From Lepidodermella squamata (taxonomy: Eukaryota > Gastrotricha), in contig JBLDXI010000054.1 in NCBI GenBank assembly GCA_047495785.1, positions 2,232,001 through 2,296,000 of the forward strand: a DNA stretch of 64,000 nucleotides. The letters are read 5' to 3'. The translations under genes and the position numbers were made by a program. Positions 46,601-57,941 of the stretch are shown here, one piece after another (the stretch's first letter is position 1; every line of letters starts with the position of its first letter). The notes beneath the pieces were generated by a model. The model ran no database searches, was not told where the DNA came from, and saw only the letters and a list, made by a program, of their open reading frames with translations.

Positions 46601-49600
46601 TTTCATGTGATGGGCATTATATTTCATCCCAAATCTACGAAATACTGCTTTTTATGTGATTCCCCCTAGCGGATTTTTAAAAAATGGGATGGCAGCAAAA
46701 GCTACCATTGGCCTTTAGGGCGTTTTATTTTTATGGAATTTCGAATTAATAATTAAGCAGGATGTTTTTATTTCGATTTCTTATTTCTTATTTCTTATTT
46801 CTTATTTCTTATTTTTTATTTTTTTTATTTTGTTCTACCTTTTCTAGTCTAAAACTATTTTACCTTTCAGATTGTTTGAGTTCAATGTGAAAATTCCAGT
46901 GGAAAAGGACTTGTACGTGCGACTTCGCGATTTCGATTTAATCGGAGGCGATGATATCATCGGTGAGACGAAAATCGACCTCGAAAACCGGCTGATGACG
47001 CAACACCGCGCCACAACCGGCCTACCCGAGTGCTACCTGGACAGCATCGCGGTCATGGAACGAAGCGAAAATCCAGAAGCCGTAGTCTCAAACCCGCTGG
47101 TATGGCGCGACACCGAGAAACCGAGCGATATCCTGAAAACCGTGTGCCAGCGGCGAAAAATGGGCCCGCTGGTTTTCCCGGACCGGGACACGATCAAAAT
47201 CGGCGAGAGGGTGTTCAAACGCAGTTATTTCCCTAAGCGGCGTGAGAGCCCATTTTTGGCGAAAAAATCGAAAAAAGAGAAGAAGGAAAAGCACAAAACT
47301 CTAACGGATTCGATGATAACCGGCGGCGGGATTGACGAGCAATTTTGCCTGGATGTCCTGAATTTGTTCGAATTAGTGCCCGAACACGTTGAACGGCGGC
47401 CGTTGTTCAGCGAGAACCAACCTGGGGTCGAGCAGGGCCGAGTTCACCTGTGGGTTGACATGTTCCCAGGCCCGCCGGCTAACCTGCCCCTACCGCGCGA
47501 CATCCGCCCGAGGAAGCCGGTTAAATTCGAGCTGAGATGCGTGATTTGGAACACGAAAGAAGTCATTTTATCCGACACGTCGCTCACCGGTGAGAAATCG
47601 GTGGATATCTACGTCAAGGCGTGGCTGAAGGGCATGGAGGAGGACATTCAGGAGACGGATGTTCACTACAACTCGCCCGATGGTGATGGCATGTTCAACT
47701 GGCGGTTCATTTTCAAATTCGACTATCTAACCGCGGAACGGCGTATTGTTGTCAAGAAAAAGGAGCATTTCTGGTCGGTTGATGAGACTGAAATGAAATT
47801 TGCGCCGATTCTTGTCGTTCAAATCTGGGACAATGACCAGTTTTCCGCCGATGATTTTCTCGGGCAGATTGAAATGAGCCTGCCGGCTATTCCTAAACCG
47901 GCTAAAGACGCTGAGAATTGTAAACTGGATATGTTAGCCCAGTTCGGCGGTAGTAAAGCCGCACCGGTTTGTAACCTCTTCACTGCTAAGCGGTTAAAGG
48001 GCTTCTGGCCTACCTATGGCGAACCCGAGGGTTCGTCTACCATGGAACTAGCGGGTAAGCTTGAGATGGAAATCGAGCTGTTGGAGGAGGAGGATGCGAA
48101 GCAGAAGCCAGCAGCTAGGGCTCGCGAGGAGCCGAACGCGAATCCGCATCTGGACCCGCCGAATCGGCCTGAGACGTCGTTCATGGCATTCACGAATCCG
48201 TTGAAGATGTTCAATTTCGGCATCTGGCGCAAGTACAAGTACAAGTTCCTCTTCGCTGTGTTCATTTTTCTCGCGTTTTTGCTCCTATTCTTGGCGCTTT
48301 ATTCGTTCCCGGTGAGTTCAATTTATTTTTCAATTTTATAGGTAAATTTTGGCGACCCTCCGCTAAAATGAAGGCGTTTTTGGGTAGTGCATTTTTATTC
48401 ATACGATTTAAGGTATAGTGCATATTTTCAATTTTCACATCGCTGCCGGTGTTGAGAATCGCTGCCTTAGACACGTAATGAGAAAATATATTCTTCAAAA
48501 GTAATTTCTTTTTGACCTTCGATAAAAGTATATAGATCATACAGATAGCTTAACATGGTATCGACCACGTGGCAAATTGGGAACGTGGAACGTGGGCAAA
48601 CTTGAACTATTCAAGCCGGCGAGTGATTAGAATACCTCCAAAAAAGACCGGGCAATTCAAATCGTTTTCAGTCTCTGATTAGTTCGAGAAATGAAGGGAC
48701 TGACGTAAACTGCTTTGCTGCCAATCGGATCTTAGTAAATCTGCTATCAAGTGAGACGGTTTTTCCGGCGTAAGGCGTCAGGGTAATATTCTCAAGAAGT
48801 AGCTGAGACGGCCTTTAACAAGAAGAGCGTGCTCGGAGAGGTCGCGCCATGCTTCGCCTTTCGTCACACAAATAGATTTTTCGGCGTTCCTAAAAATGTC
48901 GGCAACTTTTATTAATCCAAAGTAGAACCGTTGATAAAATCTCACTTAGTCGCCTTTCGGGCATTCTTTGTCTTCGAAGACTTTGAATACCGTCGCCTTA
49001 AGGTTGATAGGAACCTTATCAACCTTTCTCTTTACCAGGTCCGATACACTAAGAAACGTCATCGCCTCAGAATCCACTTCCGAGCTAGCCGAACGTCCCT
49101 TACACTTGCCCTTTGCGCTTGGTGAATCATCTCTTTTTCCGCTGACACCAAAACAGTCGTAATGTCCTTTCCACGAATTTGGGGCTTCATATGAAGTAAA
49201 GATTAGAAAACCAAATAGCGGATAAAGTTATACCTGGATTCTAGCATCCTTGAATCTATACAGAATTGAACTAATCGATCCGAAACTCATTATCTTTGAG
49301 CCTCCGAGAAAAATGAATCCCCAGCAGAAACGTATCCTCAAAGAAACGTTGGCGTTTTCCCGCGGCCATAGCCGCTTGCTCCGTTGCTGGCGTAACCGCT
49401 GCTTGGCCCGCTGGTAGCATTGCCACTGGCAGATCCGCTGGGGTTGCCAACAGCGCTGGATGCGGCCTTGTCCTTAACTGCCCACTCGAGGTTGACGAGG
49501 CGGACAATTATGCCGTCGAAAGCTTTCTCTGAGGCCGTTTTTGAGTCCTTGACATCTGAAGTCTAGGGCAAAAGATATTTTTCAATTTGCTCAATTCTTT

Positions 49601-51109
49601 GTACGCTGACAATGCCAGGGCTTCTGTGCAATCAAATGTGGATTTTGTGGCTGTTGTGAGGGCCAGGCGGACTTTGTGGTCGGCCAGGCCTTCGTGAAAG
49701 GTATTTATTAGGGTGTCGACTTCTACCCCGAGGCGCGCTGCAAGTAAGCGGAGGGCCGAAGCGTATGCTTCGATCGATTCGCATTGAGAATGCAATACAC
49801 AGTAAACATGAGTAAAACCACTAACAACGCTCCTAAAAACGCCCATTTGGCTTTAATAATACCGCCTGAGACGACCACTATTCGAGGTAAACTGACTTCG
49901 TCGGAGGAAATATTCGCGCCGTAGTAATCGCACTATAGAAAATAGCGAAAAATCGGGAATCAGCAAGAAAGTGTGCATATTTCCAGGACTCCAAGAAAGT
50001 AATGGTAGTATGACAGTAGCATACAATTTCTAAGGGGTCAAAATGAAGAGTGAAGAAAAGCCGGAATTGAAAGCAGTTTGATCGGTGAATGAGTTTCGAT
50101 TTTAGTCCACGAGACATGGTCACACTTACTTGATAACAGCGTTTTTTCAGCATAAGATCGGTTTCGTAGCCACGCGCTCCTGGTTCGAGTAGGTTAGACG
50201 TGAGGAAAACTGTTTTCTTGACTTTTTTGGCAGGTGAAAGCTTTTCGCAAGTGGGACTTTCGGCCGGGGATGTAGAATCACTTTGATGGATGGACGCGAC
50301 AACTTTTACAACTGGGATCTCTGACATATCTGACATCAATAATAATAGTAGGATCTTATAAAAGTCCTTCTATGAGAGCTTGCTGTATTTTTGGGACTGT
50401 TGGCGGTGGTATGCGATTTACAAGCATAAACCGAATGTTAGAAATACACTCTGGAAGCGAGTTGAACAGAACCCATCTTTGCCAACGTATTTCAACCGGG
50501 ACATTTGCTCTATACAAAATCAACTTTTTGTCCGGATGGAATTTCGGCGAAAAACTTGGACGGGCGATGGCTAGCCGGAGAGTTGGGATTGTTAATGTGC
50601 TCAGCGGAAATAATTATACAGAGTGGATAGTCGTACATCGTTGATGTATGTTTAAGGATTATTCGTAAATCAAGTGTATTATTCATGTTATTCATGAAAA
50701 TTGAAAGAGCAAGTGTGAGAAATTAAAGTTGAACGAAAAAAATCAGGAATTAATAAATTAGGAAACAATATGCGGAGCTAATTGCTAGATAAATAAAAAA
50801 GGCGATGTAAATAACAAATCCTGAGAAATCAAATAAAATCAAATCAGGTGAAATACCGAAAATTACTATCTGGATTTTTCGGTTTTTTGGAATTTTTTTT
50901 ATTTCCTGCACCAAGTTTTGCAATCAGAAAATGACTGCGTAACTTACATGGGACACGTTGGGTAACTTTTATTGTTACCGCTAAAAAAATTTAATTTAAT
51001 TGCATTTCGTCCGATTTTTATTGCTAAAAATCCAACAATAATTACGTATATTTTTCTATTATTTTTTTAGGGTGCTGTTGTCAACCGAATCGTCAATCCC
51101 GCTGGATAA
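37633..51109 (+). CDS. Type I ferlin (DysF-containing, multi-C2, tail-anchored)
   Basis: Ten exons: 37633..37953, 38043..38186, 38243..38378, 38544..38719, 38770..38813, 38866..41221, 41777..42589, 45524..46041, 46871..48311, 51071..51109; all in frame, 1995 aa. C2A starts near residue 16; LRMSAAILGPGDEAP closes the C2A linker. C2B follows, then the hallmark FGPTWVNFYGSPREY. A helical FerA/FerB region (FVWILRDMKRFAYARIPAYR) precedes a DysF region (about 738-927; PPPGWCWDDDW, PPPGWIWEKP). Later C2 domains keep Asp motifs (QDGFSDPFA, DANGLADPFA). The C-terminal helix (FLFAVFIFLAFLLLFLALYS) is followed by a 12-residue exon ending VVNRIVNPAG, a typical ferlin terminus. Ferlins drive calcium-dependent membrane fusion and repair. 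The introns of 2934, 829 and 2759 bp are unusually large here. Confidence 0.93.
42590..45523. other. 2.9 kb ferlin intron with foreign coding-like pieces on both strands
   Basis: Donor ccg/gtttgt and acceptor ttccttag keep ferlin in phase 0. Inside lie a minus-strand open frame rich in Glu/Lys/Ser (43512-43793; EGIAAAQEDFSRKQEKLQ), a plus-strand stretch near 43830-44060 (NQLETVTLCGLASWPRCANA), and the broken minus-strand gene listed separately. None was assigned to a family. A tRNA-like T-arm near 43270-43300 was not convincing. Confidence 0.4.
44659..45430 (-). pseudogene. Nested antisense coding remnant in a ferlin intron
   Basis: Starting at 45430 (minus), a 117-codon frame with a hydrophobic helix (LLDWILTFGAIWMRVV) ends at TAG 45077-45079. 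The same frame continues open (NPGLIATSVFNSFISYNKQT), then shifts by one and runs on with strong protein-like composition (IGTEKTSTFTSLSAYVGADY, AFEPISPIFYEEFVQLLREI) to a stop at 44659. One stop and one frameshift suggest a dead gene. The family is unknown. Confidence 0.4.
46781..46808. repeat. (TTATTTC)4 microsatellite
   Basis: Four perfect TTATTTC units in the 829-bp ferlin intron, followed by degenerate T/A sequence up to the acceptor. Confidence 0.85.
49337..50339 (-). pseudogene. Nested antisense gag-like remnant and TM-protein exons in the last ferlin intron
   Basis: Minus strand. An exon at 50130-50339 (MSDMSEIPVVKVVASIHQ...) ends at a good donor (caa/gtaagt). An acceptor at 49933 opens a second exon with a hydrophobic helix (WAFLGALLVVLLMFTVYC). 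Overlapping it in another frame, 49508-49846 reads like the capsid part of a retrotransposon gag (SIEAYASALRLLAARLGVEV, INTFHEGLADHKVRLAL, ALALSAYKELSKL). A third frame then continues with AFDGIIVRLVNLEWAVKDKA and a Gly/Ser-rich tail to 49337. The frame changes point to a decayed retroelement or chimeric gene. It lies wholly inside the 2759-bp intron 48312-51070. Confidence 0.4.
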
Positions 51110-51746
51110 CAAAAGACGCATGTGTCGATCAAATAACCCAGTTCGTTACGATAATTCAATTCATTTCCTTATCTTATCAAATGAAAATTTATTGTGTTGC
51201 CTAAAAGGTGAAATGCGTCTCATTTTTTGTTATGATTTACGCTTATATTATGGTGAAATATTTTGTGTTGTTGAATATTTGAGTAATTTAATAGCGACTT
51301 TCGCGATCTCCGTCCTCTTCTTGCTCCATTATAACATTATTCCCTTGCAACAAAATCATAATATAGCCTTAGTCCTTCATCGTCCTCTACTTATGCATTT
51401 TAGTCATTTTCGTGTGTTTGCGAAAACTTGACTGCTCGGCGCTTGTTTGCGCTGCGGCTTGTTAGGGCTAATAATATTGAAATAAAAAGACGATACTGTG
51501 AGTGATAACATCTCATATTGGCTCTGTAGTATGGTTGCTTGATCGATTTTTTTTCGTCGCGCGCCCGCGCGCTCAGGAGGCAACAAGTTCCGGCCGTTGT
51601 CGCATTCAAAATTCGAAATGAGCGCGCTAAAAGTCACAAAAAAATCTTACACAAGTAATAAGTTATACGCTCCACTTATTGCTGTTCTTTTCTAGGTCTA
51701 GTAATAAAGTCGTCCTTGTTTTTTTGCAACTTGTATATGAGCTGAA
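51110..51746. other. Ferlin 3' flank and PDCL 5' flank
   Basis: 637 bp between ferlin and PDCL on the same strand. A pyrimidine tract with AG (gttcttttctag, ending near 51695) lies about 50 bases before the PDCL start and could be a 5' UTR or trans-splice acceptor. Open frames here on both strands show no domain. Confidence 0.4.
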
Positions 51747-53751
51747 ATGACGCTGAATTTCGACGACCGAGTTTTGGGCGAGAAGGCCGAGAATTACGTG
51801 AGCAGCAGCGAGGAAAGTGAAGATGAAGCTGGGCCTTCTGTTGGCGCCGTGGCAGCCGAAATTATGGCCAGCAGCCGAGCTGTTCGGGTATGAACACATT
51901 ACACATTTATTCGCTAACTGAGTTTGGTATTTGTTTTATGAAAATCGGTGACTGGTTCCTATAGGCTTAAAATTTGAGGATCAAGCACTGAATTTCCCCA
52001 AATTTTCAGTTTTTTTGCCAATTTTTTTATCTTCAACCGATGGTCGGTATATTTTCGCTATCGAAGGTCTTTTTTGAGCCTGCCTAGTTGATATCGATTC
52101 CTGGTATCGATTTTACAAAAATCAGTGATTTTTTCGATTTTTCAGTAATTTTTTCGCTATTTGGAAGCCTAAAATAAAAAAAATTGTCCGCAATACCTGA
52201 GGGTATTAAGGTAGCTGAAATCAATTTATACTTTTCGAATCAGGAAATGTGTTAACGTTGGCAAAAAGGGAGCACTCCTTTTGGAAAAGTGGGATTTTAT
52301 TTCCTCAGAAAAATCTTATAATTTGTTGATTTATTCAATTTCCGTTCTATATTTGAACGCGTAGGAAAATTTCAACCAATCAGCTAATAAAATAACCAAA
52401 TCTTTGGTCACGGGGACAATAAGGCTAATGTTATTAGCGGTCGTGAAAAAATTCCTGAAAATCAAATTTCAGAATTACTCAATTGTTTATTTTTTTCGAT
52501 CGAATAATCTCATATTTTTTGTGTTTCTCTATAGACTGGGCCAAAAGGCGTGCTAGAAGACTATCAAGATTTCTGCCGGGAAGAGAAAGAGCGGCGAATT
52601 GAAGAACAGGCGAATTTCTATGCACGGCTCAAGGCGACTGCGATGTCGGTGAAAAGCGACCGCGAGGAAGAAGAGGAGCGGCGCAGGCTCGAGGAAGAGT
52701 ACAAACTGCACAGCGAGAAGAGCAAGGACGAGGAAGACGACGACGAATTCATGAAAGAGTACCGGCTGAAGCGAATGCGAGAAATGTACCGCTCTCAACA
52801 AGCTTCCATGTAAATATTTATTAAAATTTTAAAATTCATGAAATCAATAGTTTATTCGAATTTCTATCCAATTAGTAAAATTTAAATTTCATGGAATATA
52901 AGTAAATTCTCTTGAATCATCACATTTCTGATTTGTTCTTGAACCTAACAATTTGAAAGTTTTTTCCCATTTTTTTCGAATAATCTCAAATTTCAATTTT
53001 TGAATTTTGTTCGTGTATGAAATTTCTAAAATTTAAAACTTCGAAATTTTGATAATATAATGAAATTCTCGAATTTGAATGTTTATTCGATATTTTTCTT
53101 AATTTAGAGTTCAGGATTTGAAAGTTTGAACTTTTTTTTCATTTTTCATGACTTAAGGAGTCGATTTGGTGCTTTGTTAACGCTGAATGCTGACAATTTT
53201 GTGTCCGAAATCGATAAAGAATCGCCCCGGACTGTTGTCGTTGTCCACGTTTACGAGCCGGATATTGCCGCCTGTGACGCGATGAACGGCTGTCTCATCG
53301 TCCTCGCCTCGGATCATCCAACCGTGAAATTTTGCCGAATTCGGGCATCAGCCGTTAAAATGAGCCATAAATTCGTATGTTCGATTTTTCTCGAATTTTT
53401 TTAAATTTTAACGATTTATTTGTTAATTTAGATGACGAAGGGCTTGCCTACTATTCTCGTCTATCAGAATAAACAGCTCATTTCGAGTTTTGTTTCCATT
53501 TCTCAATACCTTGGAACTGACTTTTTCGCCAAGGATGTCGAGCGATTTCTGCAAGAGTGAGTCTTGGAAAAATTTTCAAATTTTTTTGAATATTTTTCGA
53601 ATTTTCTAGGTATGGCTTGCTGTGCGAAAATGAGCCGTCGAAAATGCTCGGCTCGCCCAATGTACCGAAACCAGTTCGCGAACCAGCTGCTCAGAAGCCG
53701 AATCCTCAGCGGTTGAACTCGGATTCCGGAGATGATGATGATGACGAATGA
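51747..53751 (+). CDS. PDCL: Phosducin-like protein (PhLP1/PDCL)
   Basis: Five exons: 51747..51887, 52535..52809, 53158..53374, 53432..53556, 53610..53751; in frame, 299 aa against 301 in human. The N terminus DDRVLGEKAENYVSSSEESE matches the family start. TGPKGVLEDYQDF is the conserved Gbeta-gamma-binding helix 1, followed by a Glu/Arg-rich helix and DDDEFMKEYRLKRMREM. The thioredoxin-like domain reads VVVVHVYEPDIAACDAMNGC, HPTVKFCRIRAS, LPTILVYQNKQLISSFVS and VERFLQEYGLL. PDCL works with the CCT chaperonin to fold G-protein beta subunits and assemble Gbeta-gamma dimers. The acidic C terminus (DSGDDDDDE) is typical. The first two introns (647 and 348 bp) are longer than usual here. Confidence 0.95.
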
Positions 53752-53956
53752 TCATAGCGAAGCCACATAGCAAAAAATGCATGCTCATTTTTCGCGTCTC
53801 AATATCAATCTCTCTCGTTATTCATGCCGAAATTTCAAACTTCTTTATCGGTGTCAAAAAATGATAATAATGTCACGTGATTCTTTGATTTGTCTCGTTT
53901 TTGAGTTAGTTAGTTGAACGTTTTTTTTATCGATTGCGCTTTATGATTTTTGCCAA

Positions 53957-53998
53957 AATAAAATTGCAGCGGTGTTTTTTTCTGAAACGAGTTTTATT
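53957..53998. terminator. Facing poly(A) signals of PDCL and the type I membrane protein
   Basis: AATAAA at 53957-53962 (+) for PDCL. TTTATT at 53993-53998, which is AATAAA on the minus strand, fits the converging gene that ends at 54120. The two 3' ends therefore overlap by a few tens of bases. Confidence 0.55.
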
Positions 53999-54119
53999 GC
54001 AATAAAGGTGTCTATAACATGAACGCAACTCTCACAATAATTTCCCAAAATAAATTTCGACCACAAAAAATAAACATAAATAGACGTCAAATTTCTTGAG
54101 TGATTTTCCTTGCTAATTT

Positions 54120-55832
54120 CTAAGCAGTTGGGTTGATGGGGTCGGTTTCGCGAAGGCCGATCGTAGTGTGGGTCGAGAGAGGCTGTTCGTCGCAGAGATA
54201 ACCGTTTCTTGACGCGTTAAGCTCGTCGTGTTGCAGCAGGCTCTCGTCGTCGTCGTTAACGTCGTTGTACTCCTTGTTGTAGGTGAAGCGTTCGAACGGG
54301 TTTGAGGGGCGGCGGATGCGGCAGACGTAAGCTGATCCGACTGCGGAGATGACGGCGATGAACATTAGGACTAGGCCGATGGCAATCAGCAGTAGATAGC
54401 CGCGGTCTTCTTCGCGATCTTGCGTTCCGGATGACGCGGAATCGTCGTCTTGGAACGGGTTCGAGGCGAACTGGCTCAAATCTTCGCCTAAAAAGATTAT
54501 TTAAAATTTAAATTTAAAGATTTAAAGATTATTTAAATTTGGCGGGGAAAATCAACTATTTTGAAGGTTCTTGATTTAATTCGATTCAATTCAGAATTCA
54601 CTTACGAATTCCAAAATTTAAAACATCCACCTTAAAAATTTTTTTAATAAGAAATATAGCACTTTTCTCACCGATTTTGTGCGAAATGCAAACGGCGCCA
54701 ATGAGCCCGCTGACTTCGAACGTCGTAGCGTTGAGGCTTGCGCGGCTTTCGTCGATGTTAACCGCGGCAACGGCATCGAGTTCGCCTTTAGCCTGCTTGT
54801 AAGACACGCATGCAATGCCGTTGTGAACAGACAGGCGCATAATTTGATCCACAGAGCTCCACGAGGCAATGCGAACCTCGTAAGACCTAGGAAAAAATAT
54901 ATTTAAAATTTAAAAAATTTAAAAAAATTGACTAACCTAACGATTTCACCGTTTCGAATCTGGTTCAGGGTGATTTGTGACAATGAGTTGACACCAGCTA
55001 CCCACAATTCACTCTTTTCGTCGTCGTAAGCAATCGCAACCGCATCTTTCGCCTCAAATTTCTCCAGCTCAACCACCTTAGTCAACACGTCAGAATCACC
55101 GACGAAGACACCCCTCGCCACGCCGTTGCCATCCAACGCCTTGAACACCGTGAAAACATCGAGGCTAGCCGTAGTTAAATCAACGATTTGCTTGCTACTT
55201 TCCATCGGCTCTTTAACCACCTTGAAAGGCTCGGATGCGCATGACATCACATTGCCGACCTCTTTATCGGCCTGTGAAATCTGGGCGCACTTGACCTTTT
55301 TAACGTAGGCCGTAGTCGCCGCGTCCAGTGACGACCACATATAGTAGGTCATTTTTTTCTTGTCCTCGGAATTCTTCGCCAGGAATCGAACTCGGTCGGC
55401 GGAGAAGCCGTCATCAGACGCCGTCGTAGTCATGTTAGCGCCCTGAACCAGCCGAGCTTTATTCGCCGTGAAATCCGAGTAAGAAATCACGCTCGGAAAT
55501 TCAATGACGTAGAACTGGCTGAGGCCGAGTTTCCACTCGGTCAATAAAGCCAGGCGGCGCGTTTTGTGGTCGAAATCATAGTCGAGATTAGCGCCCGACC
55601 AGGCGTAGTAGGGCAGTTCGAGTTTTTTGTAACCCTCCGTTGCTAAGGGTTGAATTCGAACTGATTTGTGCGTGATGACAAGCGCCGAAGCTTCGCGAGC
55701 CAATTCATCGCTCAGCTTCGTGTCGTCGACCGTGTCGTTCGAAACGCCGGCCAGGCTAAGCCGGTACGAAGCATCAATAGGCCGTGAAATTAGGAGGAAA
55801 CAACCGAAAATTACGGGCAAAACGGTGATCAT
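54120..55832 (-). CDS. Unrecognised type I membrane protein with endocytic sorting motifs
   Basis: Three exons on the minus strand: 54937..55832, 54672..54886, 54120..54487; in frame, 492 aa. The start at 55832 gives a clean signal peptide (MITVLPVIFGCFLLISRPIDA); an in-frame upstream Met would bury it. The ectodomain of about 350 residues has repeated beta-strand-like stretches (LPYYAWSGANLDYDF, LSQFYVIEFPSVISYSDF, ARGVFVGDSDVLTKVVEL, IRLSV-like pieces), which could form a propeller. A single helix (YLLLIAIGLVLMFIAVISAV) is followed by a tail containing SNPFERF (an NPF motif for EH-domain proteins) and DDESLL (an acidic dileucine motif). These suggest traffic between plasma membrane and endosome or lysosome. 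No family was recognised. Confidence 0.75.
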
Positions 55833-56714
55833 TTTATTAGTCAAGAGAAATAAAATAAATAAAACTGAGCACAGATTTTGTATTTCATCGTCAAAGTGCC
55901 AGCTTGATTTTTTTCTGGCTCGTGCCTTTCTCATTTTTCCACGCGATTCTTATCCAGATGAAGAATAATCTAGGCAATTCGGACTGGGACTTTTTTGTCA
56001 ATGATTCATAAAATACGAGAAGGGTATTTTTAGCGAACATTGAGAATAACCATGTGATGGACATCGGTCAATATCGGTGAAGAAAATTAAAAGCAGGAGT
56101 CGCAATAAATCTAAAGAAAATTGTCACGCTCAAATTTAGCAATAATGGGGAACCTAAAAAGCGAAAGTTTGATCAATTTTTCGATAATTTTATGAAAATT
56201 CCGGAATTTACCGCTGAACTCGAATCTATTTTTTTCGATCATAAACATTTTTGGAAAATGCATTACAAGTTTCGGAGTTTTTTCAATTATTTTTCAAATT
56301 CAATTTATTTCCATTTTAAAACATAAACATTTACCGGGAATCGGCGTGAAATGTTATTTGGCAGAATTTAATTATAGTAGCGGCCATTTCGCTCAATCAG
56401 GTCAGATTGGTATTTTTTCCCCCCGCACCTCTCGCCGTCGGTTTTGAATGTCCGCTACGCTCGACTTGAGGCGGGTTTTTTTTCGAACGAGGACCGGCTC
56501 TCAGGTGCGCATTTGTAGCAATCGCATCACACATCATTAAGACTCCGAAATAAAAAGCGCCCGAAATGGCTCATTAGCCACCGGCTAGACTCCTGGTTCA
56601 CTTTGTTTTAAGCCGGTTCACTTTTCAATACCTATTTCAGTAACATTTTTCAACCACAAATCAAACGCTCTAATTTATTTGCAATATTGCTTTATTTTTG
56701 CGATATTCCTAATA
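55833..56714. other. Divergent promoter region
   Basis: 882 bp between two divergent starts, AT-rich with a GC-richer island near 56420-56530. No gene was seen; promoters for both neighbours are expected here. Confidence 0.4.
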
Positions 56715-57250
56715 ATGGCCGATGCAGCTAGCGAATCTGGGAAAAAGTCCGAAGTAGCCGATAAGGTTGCGTTCTTCTCGAATCTGACTGTTAAAGAGAC
56801 GAAAACCGTCGAGGTTGATTCGAAATTTACGATCAACAACGGCGGTGATAACAAGGCGCATTCGGCGACGATTAATCTCGACACGAATGGAAATCAAATT
56901 ACCCTGACGAACTCGACCAAGGCTGGCGATAATCAGGATGTGGTGAGTACTTTATTTCATTTTTTGCTATTACCTATCAGGATTTAAATAGGATGCTAGC
57001 TCAAGCCTCAGCGTCAAGAATAGCGATCCTAATAACAAGGTTCACAAGGCCGCTATAACATTCGGCATTGACTTGGATCTGAAAGGTCAGTTCATGCTTT
57101 TGATGAGAAATGTTGGTAATTTTATCCTATATTTCAGATGGAATCAATACAATTGGTGCCAATGCTAGTATCAATGCTAACGGCCGGCACCTGAGCACAA
57201 GCAGCAGCAAGCCAAGCTCGCGGCGAACTTCGAACATCAGCGGCAAATAA
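56715..57250 (+). CDS. 144-aa protein of unknown family
   Basis: Exons 56715..56942, 56992..57085 and 57138..57250; in frame, 144 aa. The N terminus is charged (MADAASESGKKSEVADKV). A long stretch of alternating polar and hydrophobic residues follows (FFSNLTVKETKTVEVDSK, ATINLDTNGNQITLTNST, AAITFGIDLDLKDGINTIGA), suggesting a beta-sheet protein. It ends in a Ser/Arg-rich tail. There is no signal peptide or membrane helix. Three clean short introns support a real gene. I do not recognise it. Confidence 0.65.
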
Positions 57251-57410
57251 TTCTTCCTAGATGCTTCATGAAATTCGAATCACATTCATACACAATGATT
57301 CTGTTGGAAAAAGACAATGAAATTATACTCCCCATATATAAATATACTGTTTTCGCTGCCCCTAATTTTCATCAATTGCCGAGCTGAGCAAATTATCACT
57401 GCCATTCCAG

Positions 57411-57649
57411 ATACCGTAGAGCGGTACAATTTTGAACAGGGTACAACTTTGAACATTTTTTCAAAAGTACAATTTTGAACGAACGTTTGCATTGAAAATT
57501 TCGTTAATGTTCAAAATTGTACTTCACACTCACGAAAGTACAATTTTGAACACTTTCATTTTTTTCAATGCAAACATTCGTTCAAAATTGTACTTTTGAA
57601 AAAATGTTCAAAGTTGTACCCTGTTCAAAATTGTACCGCTCTACGGTAT
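57411..57649. repeat. 239-bp near-perfect foldback palindrome
   Basis: Arms 57411-57498 and 57562-57649 (88 bp each) are reverse complements with one mismatch seen by eye, around a 63-bp centre that itself carries a shorter inverted pair. The 14-mer GTACAATTTTGAAC occurs in both orientations six times exactly, with two one-base variants. The element lies between the converging 144-aa gene and the ankyrin-sushi gene. It fits a foldback or MITE-type element; no clear target-site duplication was seen. Confidence 0.9.
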
Positions 57650-57941
57650 TCAATTTTAAATTAGAATAAAGAAAGCAATGTCTTGTAAATTTTACAGGGC
57701 GCCAATTTATATGAATGCTTTTATTTATATGACACGAGTGCTGAAAGACAGCATATACTGTGAAACTGGGAGGATATAAAAAATTGAAGTTTCTTTACTT
57801 CATACCGGGGCTCATCATCAACAGGAAATTGAATTTAAAAGTAAGATTTAATGTTATAATACCACTAAAACTTAAGAAACAATATTGAGAAGACCAGTCG
57901 AGGTACAATGATGCAACAATGTATGTAATAAAATACAAGAA

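Noticed and set aside
51072-51431. Open frame overlapping the last ferlin exon
   Set aside because: Frame-shifted reading of the 39-bp terminal exon and 3' UTR.
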